A DNA stretch of 64,000 nucleotides from Sthenelais limicola (Eukaryota > Annelida > Polychaeta > Phyllodocida > Sigalionidae), in assembly GCA_942159475.1 (NCBI GenBank), contig OW804095.1, positions 59,920,773 through 59,984,772 on the forward strand, written 5' to 3'. Positions 14,501 through 28,930 of the stretch are shown piece after piece. Under the pieces are notes generated by a model that was not told where the DNA came from, ran no database searches, and was given only the letters and a program-made list of their open reading frames with translations. The position numbers and the translations under genes were made by a program. How positions within the stretch are numbered: position 1 is the first letter of the stretch; each line of letters starts with the position of its first letter.

Positions 14501-17500
14501 AACAGTTTCGGGTCGGCCTAAGTACTGTAGCCGCCATTGTGTATCAGACCTGCCGAAAACTGTATGAGGTGCTGCAACCGCTTTATCTACAGGTACATAG
14601 ATTTCTGTCATTTCTTCTCACTCTCACTAAAAATACTGGCAGTCCATAACTAAACGATTGGTGCCCAACATGTCACTGTACATATGAATAATTCTACCAC
14701 TTGGTGGGCATATGACTGTTAGATATATATATCCTTGCAACTGCAATCGGATGGAGAGATATTTGTCTTGAGGGATATTAATATATTCTGTCAGTTACCA
14801 CGTAGGAAAACACATCATTTTTTTTTGACTAATCAATCGAAAATTACAACGATTACCAATGTATTGCACCAGAATTAAAAACATTATGTCCATATTTGTT
14901 TGGATGCAAGAGTAAGTAAACTATGTTTATTGTAATGCCTTGATGTGTGACTGTCTTGTAACGCTTAACATTATTTGTAAGCAGTATTAGTCTAATATTA
15001 ATCGGTAATTCAATAATAGGTGCCCAAGACGGAGAACCAGTGGAAGCAAGTCTCTACCGGATTCAACAGTCGATGGAATCTTCCGAACATCCTCGGAGCT
15101 GTTGATGGGAAACACGTGAGAATCAGGAAGCCGTGGAACACCAAGAGTGTCTTCCATAACTATAAGGGTTATTTTTCGATGGTCCTGATGGCGGTTGTTG
15201 ATTTCGACTATAAATTCATTTTCATCGATGTCGGCGCTGAGGGGTCAGCTAGTGATGGGGGCGTTTGGAAGGACTGCGCCTTCCGGCGGATGATGGCCTC
15301 AAAAAACAACCAGCTGCATATCCCCAAAGCCGCAGCGGTCAATGGAATGGAGACGGACCTCACTTTTTACCTGGTCGGGGACGATGTGTTCCCTCTCTCT
15401 ACTTCACTGATGAAGCCCTATCCTGGACAGGGCTTATCAGTGAAGCAGAGAATCTTTAACTATCGGCTGTCAAGATGCCGAAGAATTGTTGAAAATGTAT
15501 TCGGCATCTTGGCAGCAAAGTTCGCTATATACCGGCAGGACCTGCGGATGCGAATCGATAGGGTGGAGGACATCGTCAAAGCTACATGTGTCCTTCATAA
15601 CTTTATGAGGGACACATGTGGCAAGCTTTACATTGCTGCCGACCAGGTAGATACTGAGAACGAAGCTCATCGAAACAGACCAGGTACTTGGAGGCAGGTT
15701 GCGAATGTGGACCGGTTGCAACCACTGGCACCAAGAAATAGTTACCAAGGGGCAAAGGTTATGCGCGATGACCTCGCCAATTTTTGCATTCGTGAAGGAA
15801 GTGTGCCTTAGCAGTACGAGTTGATTGACCTGATGTAAATCCCTGTGTAGAAAAGGATGAGTTTGCCTTGAAAGTGTGAAGTTATTACTGGTCGAAGGTC
15901 GAGGAGTGTGTTGATGAAAAAATATTGGAGATATAACTGTATTATGAATTTGTTTTATCGGTCCCACATGTTTTTAATCCGAAGTAAATGCCCTTATCAG
16001 GGTTAGGCGATAATTTCCAGAAAAAATATCATTAGACAGCCTTGTTGTGTTTGCAGATATAAACAAAGAATTGTACAATTATATGATGCCAGAGTGTATG
16101 ATAATACTGAAAATGATTCTTGGAATGTACAGTAACATAGGGAGATAATGTTGATCAAAGAGTGATAGGTATATCAATAATGAACCGTAATGTTAATTCT
16201 CTAGTGATAGACGATGAATCAGAATTGTAAGTTGGCTTAATTTGGTAATAAAAAAAAATATATACTTCGAGAGTCCTCAGTAAATATTCTTTAATCTAAC
16301 CGATATCATTTGTGTGTTCTTCATTATACAAATTGAAATATTCTGCGACATGTATTACCTTATTGTGGTGTCTGAATGACTTGTATATTAATTCCACCTT
16401 GTTATTTCCTAAATTTATATGGGCCATACACTTATAGAGTCATTAATAAATATTCTTTAATCTAACCGTTATCCTTTGAGTGTTCGTCATTATACAAATT
16501 GACCCATACCCAGTAAATGAACGACAATGTATTTATTACTGTTAAGTTACTCCAATACTTTATTTAGGCTCGATATCACATCACTACTCTACACTGTAAT
16601 GAACAAGACGGATGGTAATAGGACCAAAGGCAAGATCAGAGTCAAACAGAATAATCTGCCCTGCCCTGACAAGAATAACTACATACTAAAGTCAATCAAA
16701 AACAGTGCTGCCCATGTATACTTGAAGTGTATAGTGCCTACGATATGTGACATTAAGTATTGAATAACAGAATGGCACACCCAAGTTTGTTTTATAAAAA
16801 AGAGACGACTGATAACTACTTTAAAATACAATGATTTTGGTGTAACGAAAGACATGCATTTCTCAGTCAATAGCAACTGTCATACCAATGTTCAGGTTAA
16901 TAAAATACTTCAGTAGTAAAATACTAAAATAGTTTAGAGAAATACTATCAAATAGAATATTTCTGGTGTAAATAAAGACCTGCATTTAGCACCGATCATC
17001 CCAATTTTCCTGTTTGCAAAAATTGATGACTGACTAAAAGTTGGAAATACATTACTTGTGGTGTAAATAAAGACCAACTTAAAATAAAGAACAACTTAAA
17101 ATGTTCGGCAGTGTTTGGATCCATCCTCCCTATTTTATGGGCCAACAATTCAGCCCACTGTTCGTGGACGCCTTTGGCCGCTTTCGTGCCATGGGACACT
17201 ATCAACTCTTTATAATCTGTAGTGAACGACTTTATCAACTCAGCAAGCAAGCTCAGCTGCAAATTCTTGCTGCTTGAAGCAGTAGCTAGTGTAGTAGTCG
17301 GCATGACCCCAGATGGTCCAGCGGTAGTCTTGGTTTGGTTGCTGGTTTTATTGGTAACTTTGGCAGGTGCGGGGCCAGATGTTTGGTTGCTGGTTTTATT
17401 GGTAACTTTGGCAGGTGCAGGGCCAGATGTTGTAGGCGTTTTTTTATGTCCACTGGGGTGTTTCTTGGGGGAATTCCAGCTGACGCTTTCCCCACCATCA

Positions 17501-20500
17501 CTAGTGCCACTGTTTTTCCTTTTGAGTCCTTGTTTTCCAGCCTCGGGGGGAGTGATCAATTGAAGAGAGACTCTTCTGGAGGGCTTGGCTATACAAAATT
17601 CCTTCTGCTCTGCATCGGGGTCATAGTCAGGATCGCGCAGCAGACAGTAATCCTCAACCATTTCGGCCCGCCTAGCTTTCTTGTTTTGTTCCATCAAGGC
17701 ATACGCGGTTGAAGGTGGCGTGCCTTTACCACGTGGACGTTCAGGGGAAGGCTTGTCTTGGGGTGCTGGTTCTGGTTCTGGTTCTGATGGTGTGTCTGCT
17801 GTTTCTTCGGTTGTTGCTTGTTGTTGATCTTTTTCCTCATTGTCAGACTCGACGGCCGGCAAAGCAACAAACAAAGAAGGATTTCATTATTCCTACCTAT
17901 GAGTAATTGTCACAGTGGTCGACATAGGACTATGAAGTAGACTGGTGCATTTGTAAAGAGAGATCTAACATTTCCATAACCGTTTGGCATCTAAATAATT
18001 ACATACAACTTGTATTGACCTCCAGAAAGAAACTAATACAACTATTCAAGTTAACTTAACAAGCTACCATTACTAGTACCATTATTATTTGGTTATTTGG
18101 CTGTAATTCATAAACATAAAATAAATTTTAACATTGAAAGTACGCACCGTAGTGCTCAAGTTGGAGGTCGTCTTGCGATGACTAACATGTGATGACAGGA
18201 ATCTGCACAGTTCCAGCACATGTAATGGTCGGTCAGTCAACGGTTTCTCTGCGTTGTCACCAGCCCCGGAACCAGACTTATTGGTGTGTTTATGAGCCTT
18301 GGAGTAGGTGGAGCGCAATGTCTCTATGTGTGTTTTGACTTGGGGGACTGAAATTGGTAATTAAACATTCAAAAATCGGGATTAGCAGTTATAATTCATG
18401 GGAATAAAACTTTAATAAACTTTGAAAATCAAATGACATCTAACACTGACTGATATAAAATGGTTATGATACGAATTTATGGTTGTAAATACCTGTTTTG
18501 GATAATTCAGCACAAATTTCAACAAGGGCACGGTCTTTCATGTTACGGTTCTTGTAGTACTTGGATTTCTTGTCATACAAGCAGGGAGCTCTGCGCCACA
18601 TATCAACAAGCATTTCCTCATCCTGCTTGCTCCACAGTTTCTGCCTGGGGCTAGCGGCGGCACGTCCATCCTTTTTCTTTGTTTTGCCAGCTGGAGTGGA
18701 AGTACGGTAGGTATCATTGCTTCCCTCTGACACGAGGCTCTTGTTGAAGTTTAGCGTGGTATCCAGTCCAGTGTCAGTGTCGTTGTACAGATCATTTTTC
18801 AACTGGTTAGCTGCTACTTCAGTGCGATGTTGGTTGGGCTACAGGGAAACATAAATATAGGAAATAATTTATACTAACTGCGTAAACATTTTGATTGTAC
18901 CGAAAGCTTAACTAATTTACTACGTTCTCTCTAAGTGTTCCAATAACACAAATTAATATAATACCTTTGCACTTTTTGCAACGGGTTTGGCAGTAAACAA
19001 CACAGCATTTGATTGTTCAATATCCTCTTCACGTTCGATCCGCCTCATGAGGTCCATGTTGTGACGCCTATACAGCAGATCCATTGGATCAACCTACAGA
19101 AACAATTGCGTTTGTTTAGTAGCTATATATATATTAGATGTAGATATAGGATTCTTGTTGCTAATTGGACAGAATAGATGACTCATATGGCTAGGTACAC
19201 ATAGTTGACTTTTGAGTCTCGTGTTTGCCTCCATTCGCCGCCCACATTGTTGTCCTGCTGTTACCAAAAATTCTTACAACTTCAATTATGTTTTTGATTA
19301 TTAGTATGTTAATTAAAACCTTACCTGGAAACTATTATATATATGAAGAGTACACTTGTATGCTTTACCTTTTGTTTTTTTCTCTGGTCTGGCATCCTCC
19401 TCTCGTTTGTCTTCCAGTTCCTCGTCTTCCCCATCGGTGACATCCTGCGACTATTAACAAGTAAATAATGCCAATTCAAGGCACAGTCGTAAAAATACAT
19501 CATTACCTCCTTTGTCTACGTGCACAAGGTGCAAGGGAATAATTTAACCCCGTTACCATGGGAAAAATTAATCATTAATTATTTTCTGAATAAAACAGTC
19601 AATTATGTTTTTGATTATTAGTATGTTAATTAAAACCTTTTGCCCTGGATCGATGGCTTTGGACAAATACCTGGAAAATATTATATATATGAAGAGTACA
19701 CTTGTATGCTTTACCTTTTGTTTTTTCTCTGGTCTGGCATCCTCCTCTCGTTTGTCTTCCAGTTCCTCGTCTTCCCCATCGGTGACATCCGGCGACTAAT
19801 AACAAGTAAATAATACCAATTCAAGGCACAGTCGTAAAAATACATCATTACCTCCTTTGTCTACGTGCACAAGGTGCAAGGGAATAATTTAACCCCGTTA
19901 CCATGGAAACAATTAATCATTAATTATTTTCTGAATAGAGCAGTCATAAATAATACCTGGCGCTCTTTTAACCCTCACGGTTACCACTAAACAAATAAAT
20001 AAAACCACTTAATATATCTTCTGAATAAAGCAGTCGTCAAAAAATACCTGGCGCTCGTTTGGTTGTGTGGCCTCGTCTTTCGAACTATCTTCTCCATTTG
20101 ACTCTGCATCGCCCCTTTTGTCTACCTGCACAAGCTGCAAGGAAATAAGTCAACACGGTTACCACTAAACAAATAAATAAAACCAAGCAATATATCTTAT
20201 AAATAGAGCATTAGTAACTAGTACCTGGCGCTCTGTTAATGGTGTGGCCTGCGCTTCAACTCTCTGTTCCTCGTTAGCCGCTCGTTCTAATTTAACTTCG
20301 CCCTTGCCGGATTCCACTTTAACAGGCTGCAAATAATTAAATGAACCAAGTTACGACTGATTAAACTAAATTGTAGACAGTCTTTGAGCAATTAATTCAG
20401 CAGCAAGAATCATCAAATATGGAAGCAACAGTGGTGCATTTGGAATAGCACAGGGTTAAATATTACCTTAGAAGTTGCTTTGGGCAAATGTTTTGGAGGT

Positions 20501-23500
20501 TGAATTGCCTCAGCCAATTGAGGACTAAGACCTGCATCCGATTCCTCTTGAACAGAATTTTTTTTGGCAGCACCCTATGGGAATAAGCGATCAGAAACAG
20601 CAAATAGATAAGTCGGTTACAAGAGTTATTTACAATACAACTGGTCAGACGGGAGAAACTTTAATGAGATATTACCTGGAACAATAGAGTACTACCAAAA
20701 TTTGCAATGAGGATATAGTTATAAAATACCTGGTTATTCTCTTTATTCATGCGCCCACGAGGTGGCAGTGAGATATTGTCTTCAACAGTTAGCTGCTTTG
20801 CAACATTCTGCGAGAAATCAAATCAAATTAAATATACCGGTCACTTAACAGAATTGTATTCAAGAAACTACGTTGAAACACGTTCTGAAATCAATACTGA
20901 TTATTATGATAAGAGTAATATTATTAACAATCATTAACAACTTCAAAAATTAAATACCTTGAGTGGGCCAGTATTGATGTTTTTGTCCGGCACAGATGCA
21001 GTCACATCATGTGTGACAGTTGCGGCTGCTCTCCCTGGTGCATGTCCACGTCCCGACTAATAAACAAGCAATAACTAACTGTAAATGAGTTTGATCACAT
21101 ATATATATACACAACTAAACAATTGTTAGGTCAGTATGTAGAAGTTAGTAAATTAGTCTAGACTATTTTGTGACATCATTCCCACATTAACACCCATATA
21201 AACACTGGATAAGTTTATAGTCACATTTGCCACTTAAATATTAACAACGTACCTTGGCAACGCCCAACGTTCTTTTCCGGGTCCGGACACCAACAGCACA
21301 CTCCTCTGTTTTAGTATTGGACACTGCCTGAAAATATCTATACAATCATTTAATATTTATAGAGCGTGCGGAAAGCAATCATGAACATCACACAAGTAAA
21401 TGTAACAATTCTAAGTGGTTTGGTTTAGCCAAATACAACCGGCAAAACACCTATGTTTACAATTAACACTGACCACCATGCGAGGCTCATAGGTACACAC
21501 ACTCTAGGTATGTATGACCGATAGTGACAGATAGTGACAGTCAAGGATTAATTATGGCACCGTATCCCACGAATGTACGAAAAGGCAACACATATCATTG
21601 ATACAAATTGCAACACACAAGTCAACACTAACAAATACCAACTATTGAATAACCATAAATTCGTAATTAAGGATCAAACTCACTTTTCTGCTGGAAGCAC
21701 CACGACCACGTTTTCCTCGTGCCATCTTCAGTTCAAAGGTCAAGGCCGAAATGTGACTGCAACGCCATCTGGGATGCGCCTAGGTCACCGCGCGGTGGAT
21801 GCTAGCGGAACCTAGTGTATGCTAGCAGTACTCTGATCGGTGCGCGCCCGACGCATCGGAAGTGCAGCTCCCAATTTTCCATTTTTTTGATAATCGTGAG
21901 AGCCCTCCCGATGGCTCTGGAAGGCCTCCCGATGCATCGGGACAGTCCCCGACGCATCGGGCAGAGACCCAAACTAGGAAGCGATTATAAAAATTAACAG
22001 CCAAAATCGGGACAAATCTATAATCGGGCAACAATTGGATTAAACTCATCCCGATTGCTGAAAACCACCGCCGATTGGAGTATTTTAGCAATCGGGGGGA
22101 CTCCCGAGTGATGAAATTATTCCCGATTGTACTCCGATTGATCTGGACGGAAAGTTAAATCCTAAAATGGATCGGGAGCAGTTAAATCGGATCGGGAGAA
22201 GTTAAATCGGTGGAAATCGGCTCAGGTGTGTGTGTGTGGGGGGGGTTTAGTTTTATTGCTGAATCATTTGTATCACCATTACATCCATTATTGATCTACT
22301 GGTGCAAACACATTTCTTAATAATATTAATTCGTTGAAAAGACCTTTGCTCTTAGTAGAGACTACATAAAAGGATTGATCTCTTGCATGATTTACCATGA
22401 AGAAGGTTTTCTGACTTGAATATATTTGATTTATGCTTTTAACTATTCTTCCTGTCTGTGGCAGGAGAAACAAAGTTTTTTAAAATTTTGTTCTTGTCCC
22501 TTTCGCATAGTATATAGGTAACACTCTTTTACAGGTACAAGTGTCCCACTATTCGTCTACCTATTATATTTCATTTGTGTTTAAAATATTTTTCAAACAA
22601 AAATCAACTACTACTGTAACAGCAGCATCATAATCCATTATATATGTGATATAACAGTCACGTCTTAAAGTAATGGATGAAGTTATAACACTAGAGTTTT
22701 AACACATAACATATTTTTAAAATGAAATCTAACGACTATTTATCAAGCAAGAATTTGAGGGAGGATGAAACGTCTATCTTCAAATACAGTAGGTCAGACA
22801 TTTATAAGCTAGAATTGATGACTGATGCCACTACTCATTTCTATTCCTGCCAACCCAAAGGAACTGGCGGTATGAACAGGAGCTTGCTAGTCTTCTCTGG
22901 AAGGTTGATTACAAAGATGTAGTTTGCAAGGACCAGATGTCTATACTGGCAAACGGTGTGGCGGGCCAGCCAATAAACAGGGTAGGTGATGTCTGGCGTG
23001 TGTCATTCTGGATGAAGATCACCCAAAGCTTTCTTTATAAATGGCTGTCTATATGGTATATCATCGAGTCAACCACCTGAAATGTTTGATACGTATCATT
23101 ATTACGGAAGACGTTATTTTTGTTTCATTTTTTTAATAGAAAATCATTTTGAATTTCAAAATCATGTTCCATCTCATTTCAATACTAAAATCGATTAAAA
23201 GAGATAAACACAAAAACCATAAGAAAGACGATGTCAAGTTGATATATATATTTGCTTGAGATATTTTTATTTAGATTTGATTTCAAGACAATCTAGATCT
23301 TGTGAGAAACTTCAAGTGCGTTTGAATTTCCGTTTTGAGATGTGTGAGGAATATGAAAAGCTATGAGCGAGACTTAACACGAGATGTGAGGTCATGAGAT
23401 TTCACGCACAAGATGGCGGCCTCCAGGTGTGATAATCCTAAATACAAGTTGTAGAAACCCTAGGCTTGAAAACCATGATTCCTTCCTAATGTGAAGTGCA

Positions 23501-26500
23501 AAGTTTTAGTCATGAAACCAGTAGCATATTAAATTGGCTGCATTCGAAAAGTGTATTCCGCTAGTGAAATCCACACATGCATATGCAATGGTCTAATCTG
23601 GCCATGTTTTTGTGGATATGCCCACCTATCATGGCGGAATGTGCAGCCCACAACTGTCCAGCAGCAAAGTGCAGCAGAGAACAGCACAATACAGCAGAAA
23701 GCAGTGCAGCACATCACTGTCAAGCATCATTATGCAGCACTAAAGGGTACATTAGAGTGGAGCACTTTGCTATGCAGTACAGTGCATCACTAATCTTCAC
23801 AGCACTATCTAGCACACAGCAACACTTTAGATTGCAGAGCTATGCAGCATATTAGAGTGCAGAACATAGCAGCATATTAGAATGTTAATTCAGCTCATTA
23901 GAGTGCAGCAATGTGCAGCACTATAGAGTGCAGAACATTGCAGTATATTAGAAGGTTAATTCAGCACATTAGAGTGCAGCACTTCAGAGTGCAGCACTTT
24001 GCAGCACATTAGAATGTTAATTCAGCCCATTAGAGTGCAGCACTGTGCTGCACAACACATTTGAGTGCAGCACTGTGCTGAGCAGCATATTAGAGTGTAG
24101 CACTGTGCTGCGCAGCACTTCAGAGTGCAGCACTTCAGAGAGCAGCACTCTAATGTGTTGAATTAACATTCTAATGCATTGCAAAGTGCTGCACTCTAAA
24201 GGGCTGTACTCTAAAGTACGGCGCAGTACAGTGCTGCACTATAGTATATCTTTGAAATTGAAATAATTTTCCAAGCTATCTATGGGCCTCATTTGAGACA
24301 TGACACAGAGAGAGAATTAACCATCCCCATATAGTATATGTAATGCAAACTAACATTTCCCCATTTATTAGGATTAAATATGACTGTCTTCTGGTGCGTC
24401 TCTGATTATCTAGGTCAATTTAGAGATGTGGAGACTAAATAAGTATGTACTCGTGATTATTTGAGTGCTGAGTATTTTTAGGCTGGTAGTGGAGTAAGTA
24501 TAGTATGATGGTGGTTGCCTCCATGATAGACCGTTCGGAAAATCCTCCTGTTCTTTTCCACTTTAGGTTATTGCTTCTTGGTGGCGGGTAGAGTTCTTGG
24601 ACCCAAGTGTTTTCATCTGTGATTATTTATTCTGTCTTCTGATGATTATCTTTTAGATTATTTGTTAGTGATATCCTTCTCAATAATCTGACCTTTCAGT
24701 CAATATCACTCAGTGATGCATTTGACATATCTAATACGACTCTAAATAAATAGATAAATAAATAAATAAATACTAAAAACTAGCATTTAGTTTGTAATAC
24801 TTGGGGACCATTGCACAATACGACGTACCGTACCTTAAACCACGCTTCACGGCTATTAAAATTATATCGATCCCAGTAGTATAGATGCATTTATTTTCTG
24901 TCAGAACCAGCTATATTACCTTTCTGTGGTTCCCTTTTGTTTATACCTAACAATTACATATAGAACCACCAAGGCATCGAATGTAAATCCTTTTTCCTTT
25001 GATGCATGTATTGAATCTCCCCTTTGCCGAAATGGGCCCTATATTGTACGAATTGCCATGTCGCTGGCTCAGAGTGGATTTGGCGTATCTTCTCCACCTT
25101 AGCGTCCCTAATAAACTGTCTGACCATATAAATTGATGCAGTTATGATACTATTGATAGTATTCTCGGCAGGCCGGACAAAATGTGAAGGCATTGAGGCA
25201 TTGCCAATTGGCGGGACTGGAGTCTACTACAAAAAGCACTCCGTAGGATTTTCGCGAGATTGTTCTCCGTCAGTATTACCTCGCGACATGCTAAAAACAA
25301 TTCCACGGCTTACATTAAATCTCCCATTCTCCTTGCTTGGAGATGTCACTATCTATAATAAAGAACCGGAACTTCAAAACAGCAAAAACATGCCGAAAGT
25401 CTTATTCCTAATGACTGACAGTTTATTACTCTCACACGTCGTACTAGTATTTACATGACAATGCCGTCTCTCCATCTCTATAAAAGGTTGACAAGGGTAT
25501 GGCAAATAACATTATGCGAATGTAATTGATGGGCTTCTTTCTATGGCAATGTTTATGTTTTGTGCTGTATTTCCAAAATCTTTGTTTTTGAAAGGCATCC
25601 TTTCTCAGCCTTTGCTTTTGGAGACAATCGTCCAAATTAATTACAACATCCATTACATGCCCAACATATCACCCGTAGGCCCACAGCATTCCCCCCTCCC
25701 AAGCAAGGCAGCTGATCATACTCCTGTAATGCTTTGTGGGACACTGCTTCAATAACCATATGGTTCTTGTGACATTAGAGACACTCCAGTGTTCATTTGT
25801 TATTACATTAGTGGCAAGGTCCGTGTATAAAGAATTCTAATTCTGAATGTTAAAAGTCGTTGTAAGCAACTTCAATCCGACTGTTTTTTCTTCTTATCCT
25901 GTTGGTGCAAATGGTAGCGTCAAAAGTTAACCCGTCAATAGATTAAGATATTGAACAGTATGCAAAACATGATGGTCATACTCCCTCCCGACCACCTATA
26001 TCCATATGTTATGTTATTCTCTGCGTCTATCCATTCACTTATTCTCATAGTACACATCACTACCAAAGGAGCTCCATAAAGAATATTGATATTCGCTGGA
26101 GAATGTTGGTAGGCAGCAAATTGCCATTGTTAAGTCGAGTCTGATAAAGGCAATAGGGAATATAGATCTACTATATGCAGCGGCCTAAGACATTTGTCTT
26201 TTTCATTGTCAACATGTATAACAGACACATTGCACTCTTTCTTCCTCGTCGTCTTATTTCTGCGTTAGGTAAAAAAAAAGATAGGCGTGTTTCCGATTTA
26301 CCCCCCCCCCCCCTACCTAGAAAAACCTTCCCTTACCTACATTTTTTTTACCATACCTGATTTTTTTTTTTTAAAAAACATATCTTATACTTTTTTTTAT
26401 TTTTTGACAAAAAAGCTTATAAAAGCAGGAAAACGGCTTCTAACCCGGAACTGTCAAAAAGCACATTTCCCATGTTTAAAACAACTATTATTAAAAAATA

Positions 26501-28858
26501 GACATTTTTTTCAGTTCCTGGGATATGGTTTCCAAAAAGAAAAATTAAACAAAAAAGTTACCACCCCCCGCCTATTTTTCAGCCAGAAAAATCGGAAACA
26601 CACCTATTTTTTGGCCTTATATCACAGCAAACTGAAGAGCTTTCCTCTTAACATTATCTTTAACACAATCGCAAGATGAGATTTGTATTCTTATTTCTTA
26701 AACTCCCAAAAGGTATGCCTTTATCCTGGTCTAGCTTTATACTTCTCATGCCATAAAATATTGTGCCTTGTAGAGATCCACTATCCGGCACCTTATAAAA
26801 CCGATGAAGCCCCAAAGGTATTTTGTGCCGCTCTTCTGCGCCCCAAGGGTCCCCACCTGCATTAGCCTTTATTTGCTTCATGTAAAATCAATAAATCAGG
26901 ATTTGTATTCCTGTGATTGGTTGCAGGAAAAGTGCACGGAGAGGAAATATCTAGGGCTTTCAAATTCATGCGAAGAGCGGAGGTTCTTTGGGGCCTTATT
27001 GAGATTGTATCTGCCTTCCAATTTCCAAAGATGTAATCTTGCTAGCTTGCATGTTGAAGGACTAAAACATAGGCTCTTGAGGAGATTATGCTACCTTCGT
27101 ATTTCCCCTTGCAACCTTACAAGAATCTGTTAAAGGATCAAGAAAAGAGGTTTTGTCATAGGTTTCAGCAATACCTTATCATACATTTTAGTCAATGCCT
27201 GGTCCATATATTATATAATATGCCCGCAAAATGTATAAATGCCCTGATTTTTTAACTTGACTAAACTATAAATAGATCCCTCACTCCGTGCGCCCCCCGG
27301 ACATTGTGTTTCTGGCGCCTGGGATTAGTATATAAATCATATCACACTATTCTCAGGGCTCCAGTGTTCCGGGATTTCTTTCCTTAATATATTGCTATTA
27401 TTAGAAGAGACTATAATTTCATTGTTTGTAATTATCATTATCTGAAACAAGATTATGTGCAAATGAAATGTATTCCTTCTTTTTGTATCGGTCTGGCAGT
27501 TTTTACTAACTAAATGTCCTTCTCAGGACTAGCTAGCGATGTTTATATGTTTACCAACTTGAGAAAGGAATGTATTTGCAATATGATATGACCATGATTA
27601 TAAATCGTGATAATCGTGAATGGTGGAAGTTCTTTTTTTCTTTTTGAAGGGCAACGCTAAAAATATACATCCCTTATATATACATCCCAACGTTGAAGGT
27701 TATCATTTTAGGGATATGAGCACTGATGGGAGGGTGTCTTAGTATGCAGAATCTTTAACTGTCACCCGTTTCATTTGTTCTATGTTGTAATTCCATTTTC
27801 TTGAACTGTTTATACTTTTGTTAAAGGGAATATAATATATATATACGTGGACAGAGCCGTAGTTGATGCCATCTCTCCATCAAAGTACATTTATCTTTAA
27901 TTACAATAGTGACCCTATGGATTGGTCTGACCATACGTGCGTAGGCTTGGAAAGGATTAGGGTACATAGCTATTATGTTGACTGATGGGATTCGTGATCT
28001 ACAACTTGTAATTTCCCACCTGTCCATGCTCCTTGCATTTAATTCTTTGGCGGTGCTGTCAATGCCGTTTTATTTTCGTGAATCTATTACAGTATAAATA
28101 TACAAATTCCTTCATGAAGCTTTGTTGCGCAATATGCGAGCTTCACTCATAAATATTGTATAATATATTTCGCCTGATTTCCGAGTCGTATAGACATTAT
28201 CACCATCATTCCAACGGCTGCAATGTCAATGCGTTGCTTTCTGAACCTTTCCACAGTTGATGTAACTGTATTTGGCATGAGAAAATCATTGAGTGCAAGG
28301 ACTGTGTCTATGGTGATAACAATGTGTTTCTGTTCAGCCCCTAGAGCAGTAACAATTAAATAATAAAATAGGCCTCACAACTTCACTTCCTTACACCCCT
28401 CCTCGCCATCTTAAACACACTATCAATTGATTAATGTTCCATATTCGATGTCATTGGCGATAATTACTTTGGAAACAATGATTAACTTGGTACTCATGTC
28501 CTATAAACACTATTTGTTGGAAAACTAGATATTGAAAAATATGGATAGTTGAATGAAATCGGGGCATGTCGTCCGGATTATTCTCTTTTTTCGATTATCA
28601 ACAGACCAATCACTTGGCTTAATATTCCAGAAATGTTACGAATCGATCTTAATTGCTATCAAATATATAATCGTACTAACCCATATCAAAGGATAATACA
28701 TTATCAAGCAGCGTGAGAGTCAGAGAGAAACAACTATATTCAATACCACTTGCCACAATGTCTTTGATAAACTTCAGGGAAGAGGGTTGATTTAAACTCT
28801 ATTACCCCAATTGCCAAGTGTGAAAGGATCTTAGAAATTATGTCATGCAAAACATACA

Positions 28859-28890
<32 letters not shown>

Positions 28891-28896
28891 CATACA

Positions 28897-28930
<34 letters not shown>

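Larger units (their letters stand above)
19284..19937. repeat. ~0.33-kb tandem duplication carrying a MADF-gene exon
   Basis: From TCAATTATGTTTTTGATT the sequence 19,284-19,600 repeats from about 19,600 to 19,937, including the whole acidic exon and flanking intron. The two copies are highly similar; the second has about 38 extra bases near 19,640-19,675. Each copy also includes a relic of exon 20048-20134. Confidence 0.85.
12961..22246. mobile_element. Two-gene PIF/Harbinger DNA transposon (9.3 kb)
   Basis: TTA target duplications lie at 12,958-12,960 and 22,247-22,249. The terminal inverted repeats match over about 65 bp with gaps: both share CACACCTGAGC, then CCGATTTAAC and a CCCGATCCGATTTAAC core. 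The element contains a DDE transposase on plus (13,167-15,811) and a MADF protein on minus (21,725-16,996), convergent. A transposase plus a Myb-like DNA-binding partner is the known Harbinger plan. It sits in sense orientation to the cyclase with respect to its transposase. Apart from one duplicate exon and an ambiguous transposase start, the genes look intact, suggesting fairly recent activity (inference). Confidence 0.93.

Noticed and set aside
15470..15967. 165-codon minus ORF
   Set aside because: Antisense to the transposase catalytic exon; no homology of its own.
17222..17712. Plus-strand ORFs of 113 and 125 codons rich in Val/Gly/Leu
   Set aside because: Antisense shadows of the repetitive last MADF exon.
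25144..25458. 104-codon plus ORF and overlapping minus ORF in intron 5
   Set aside because: No recognised domain, no supporting acceptor or donor, and base composition like the rest of the intron.
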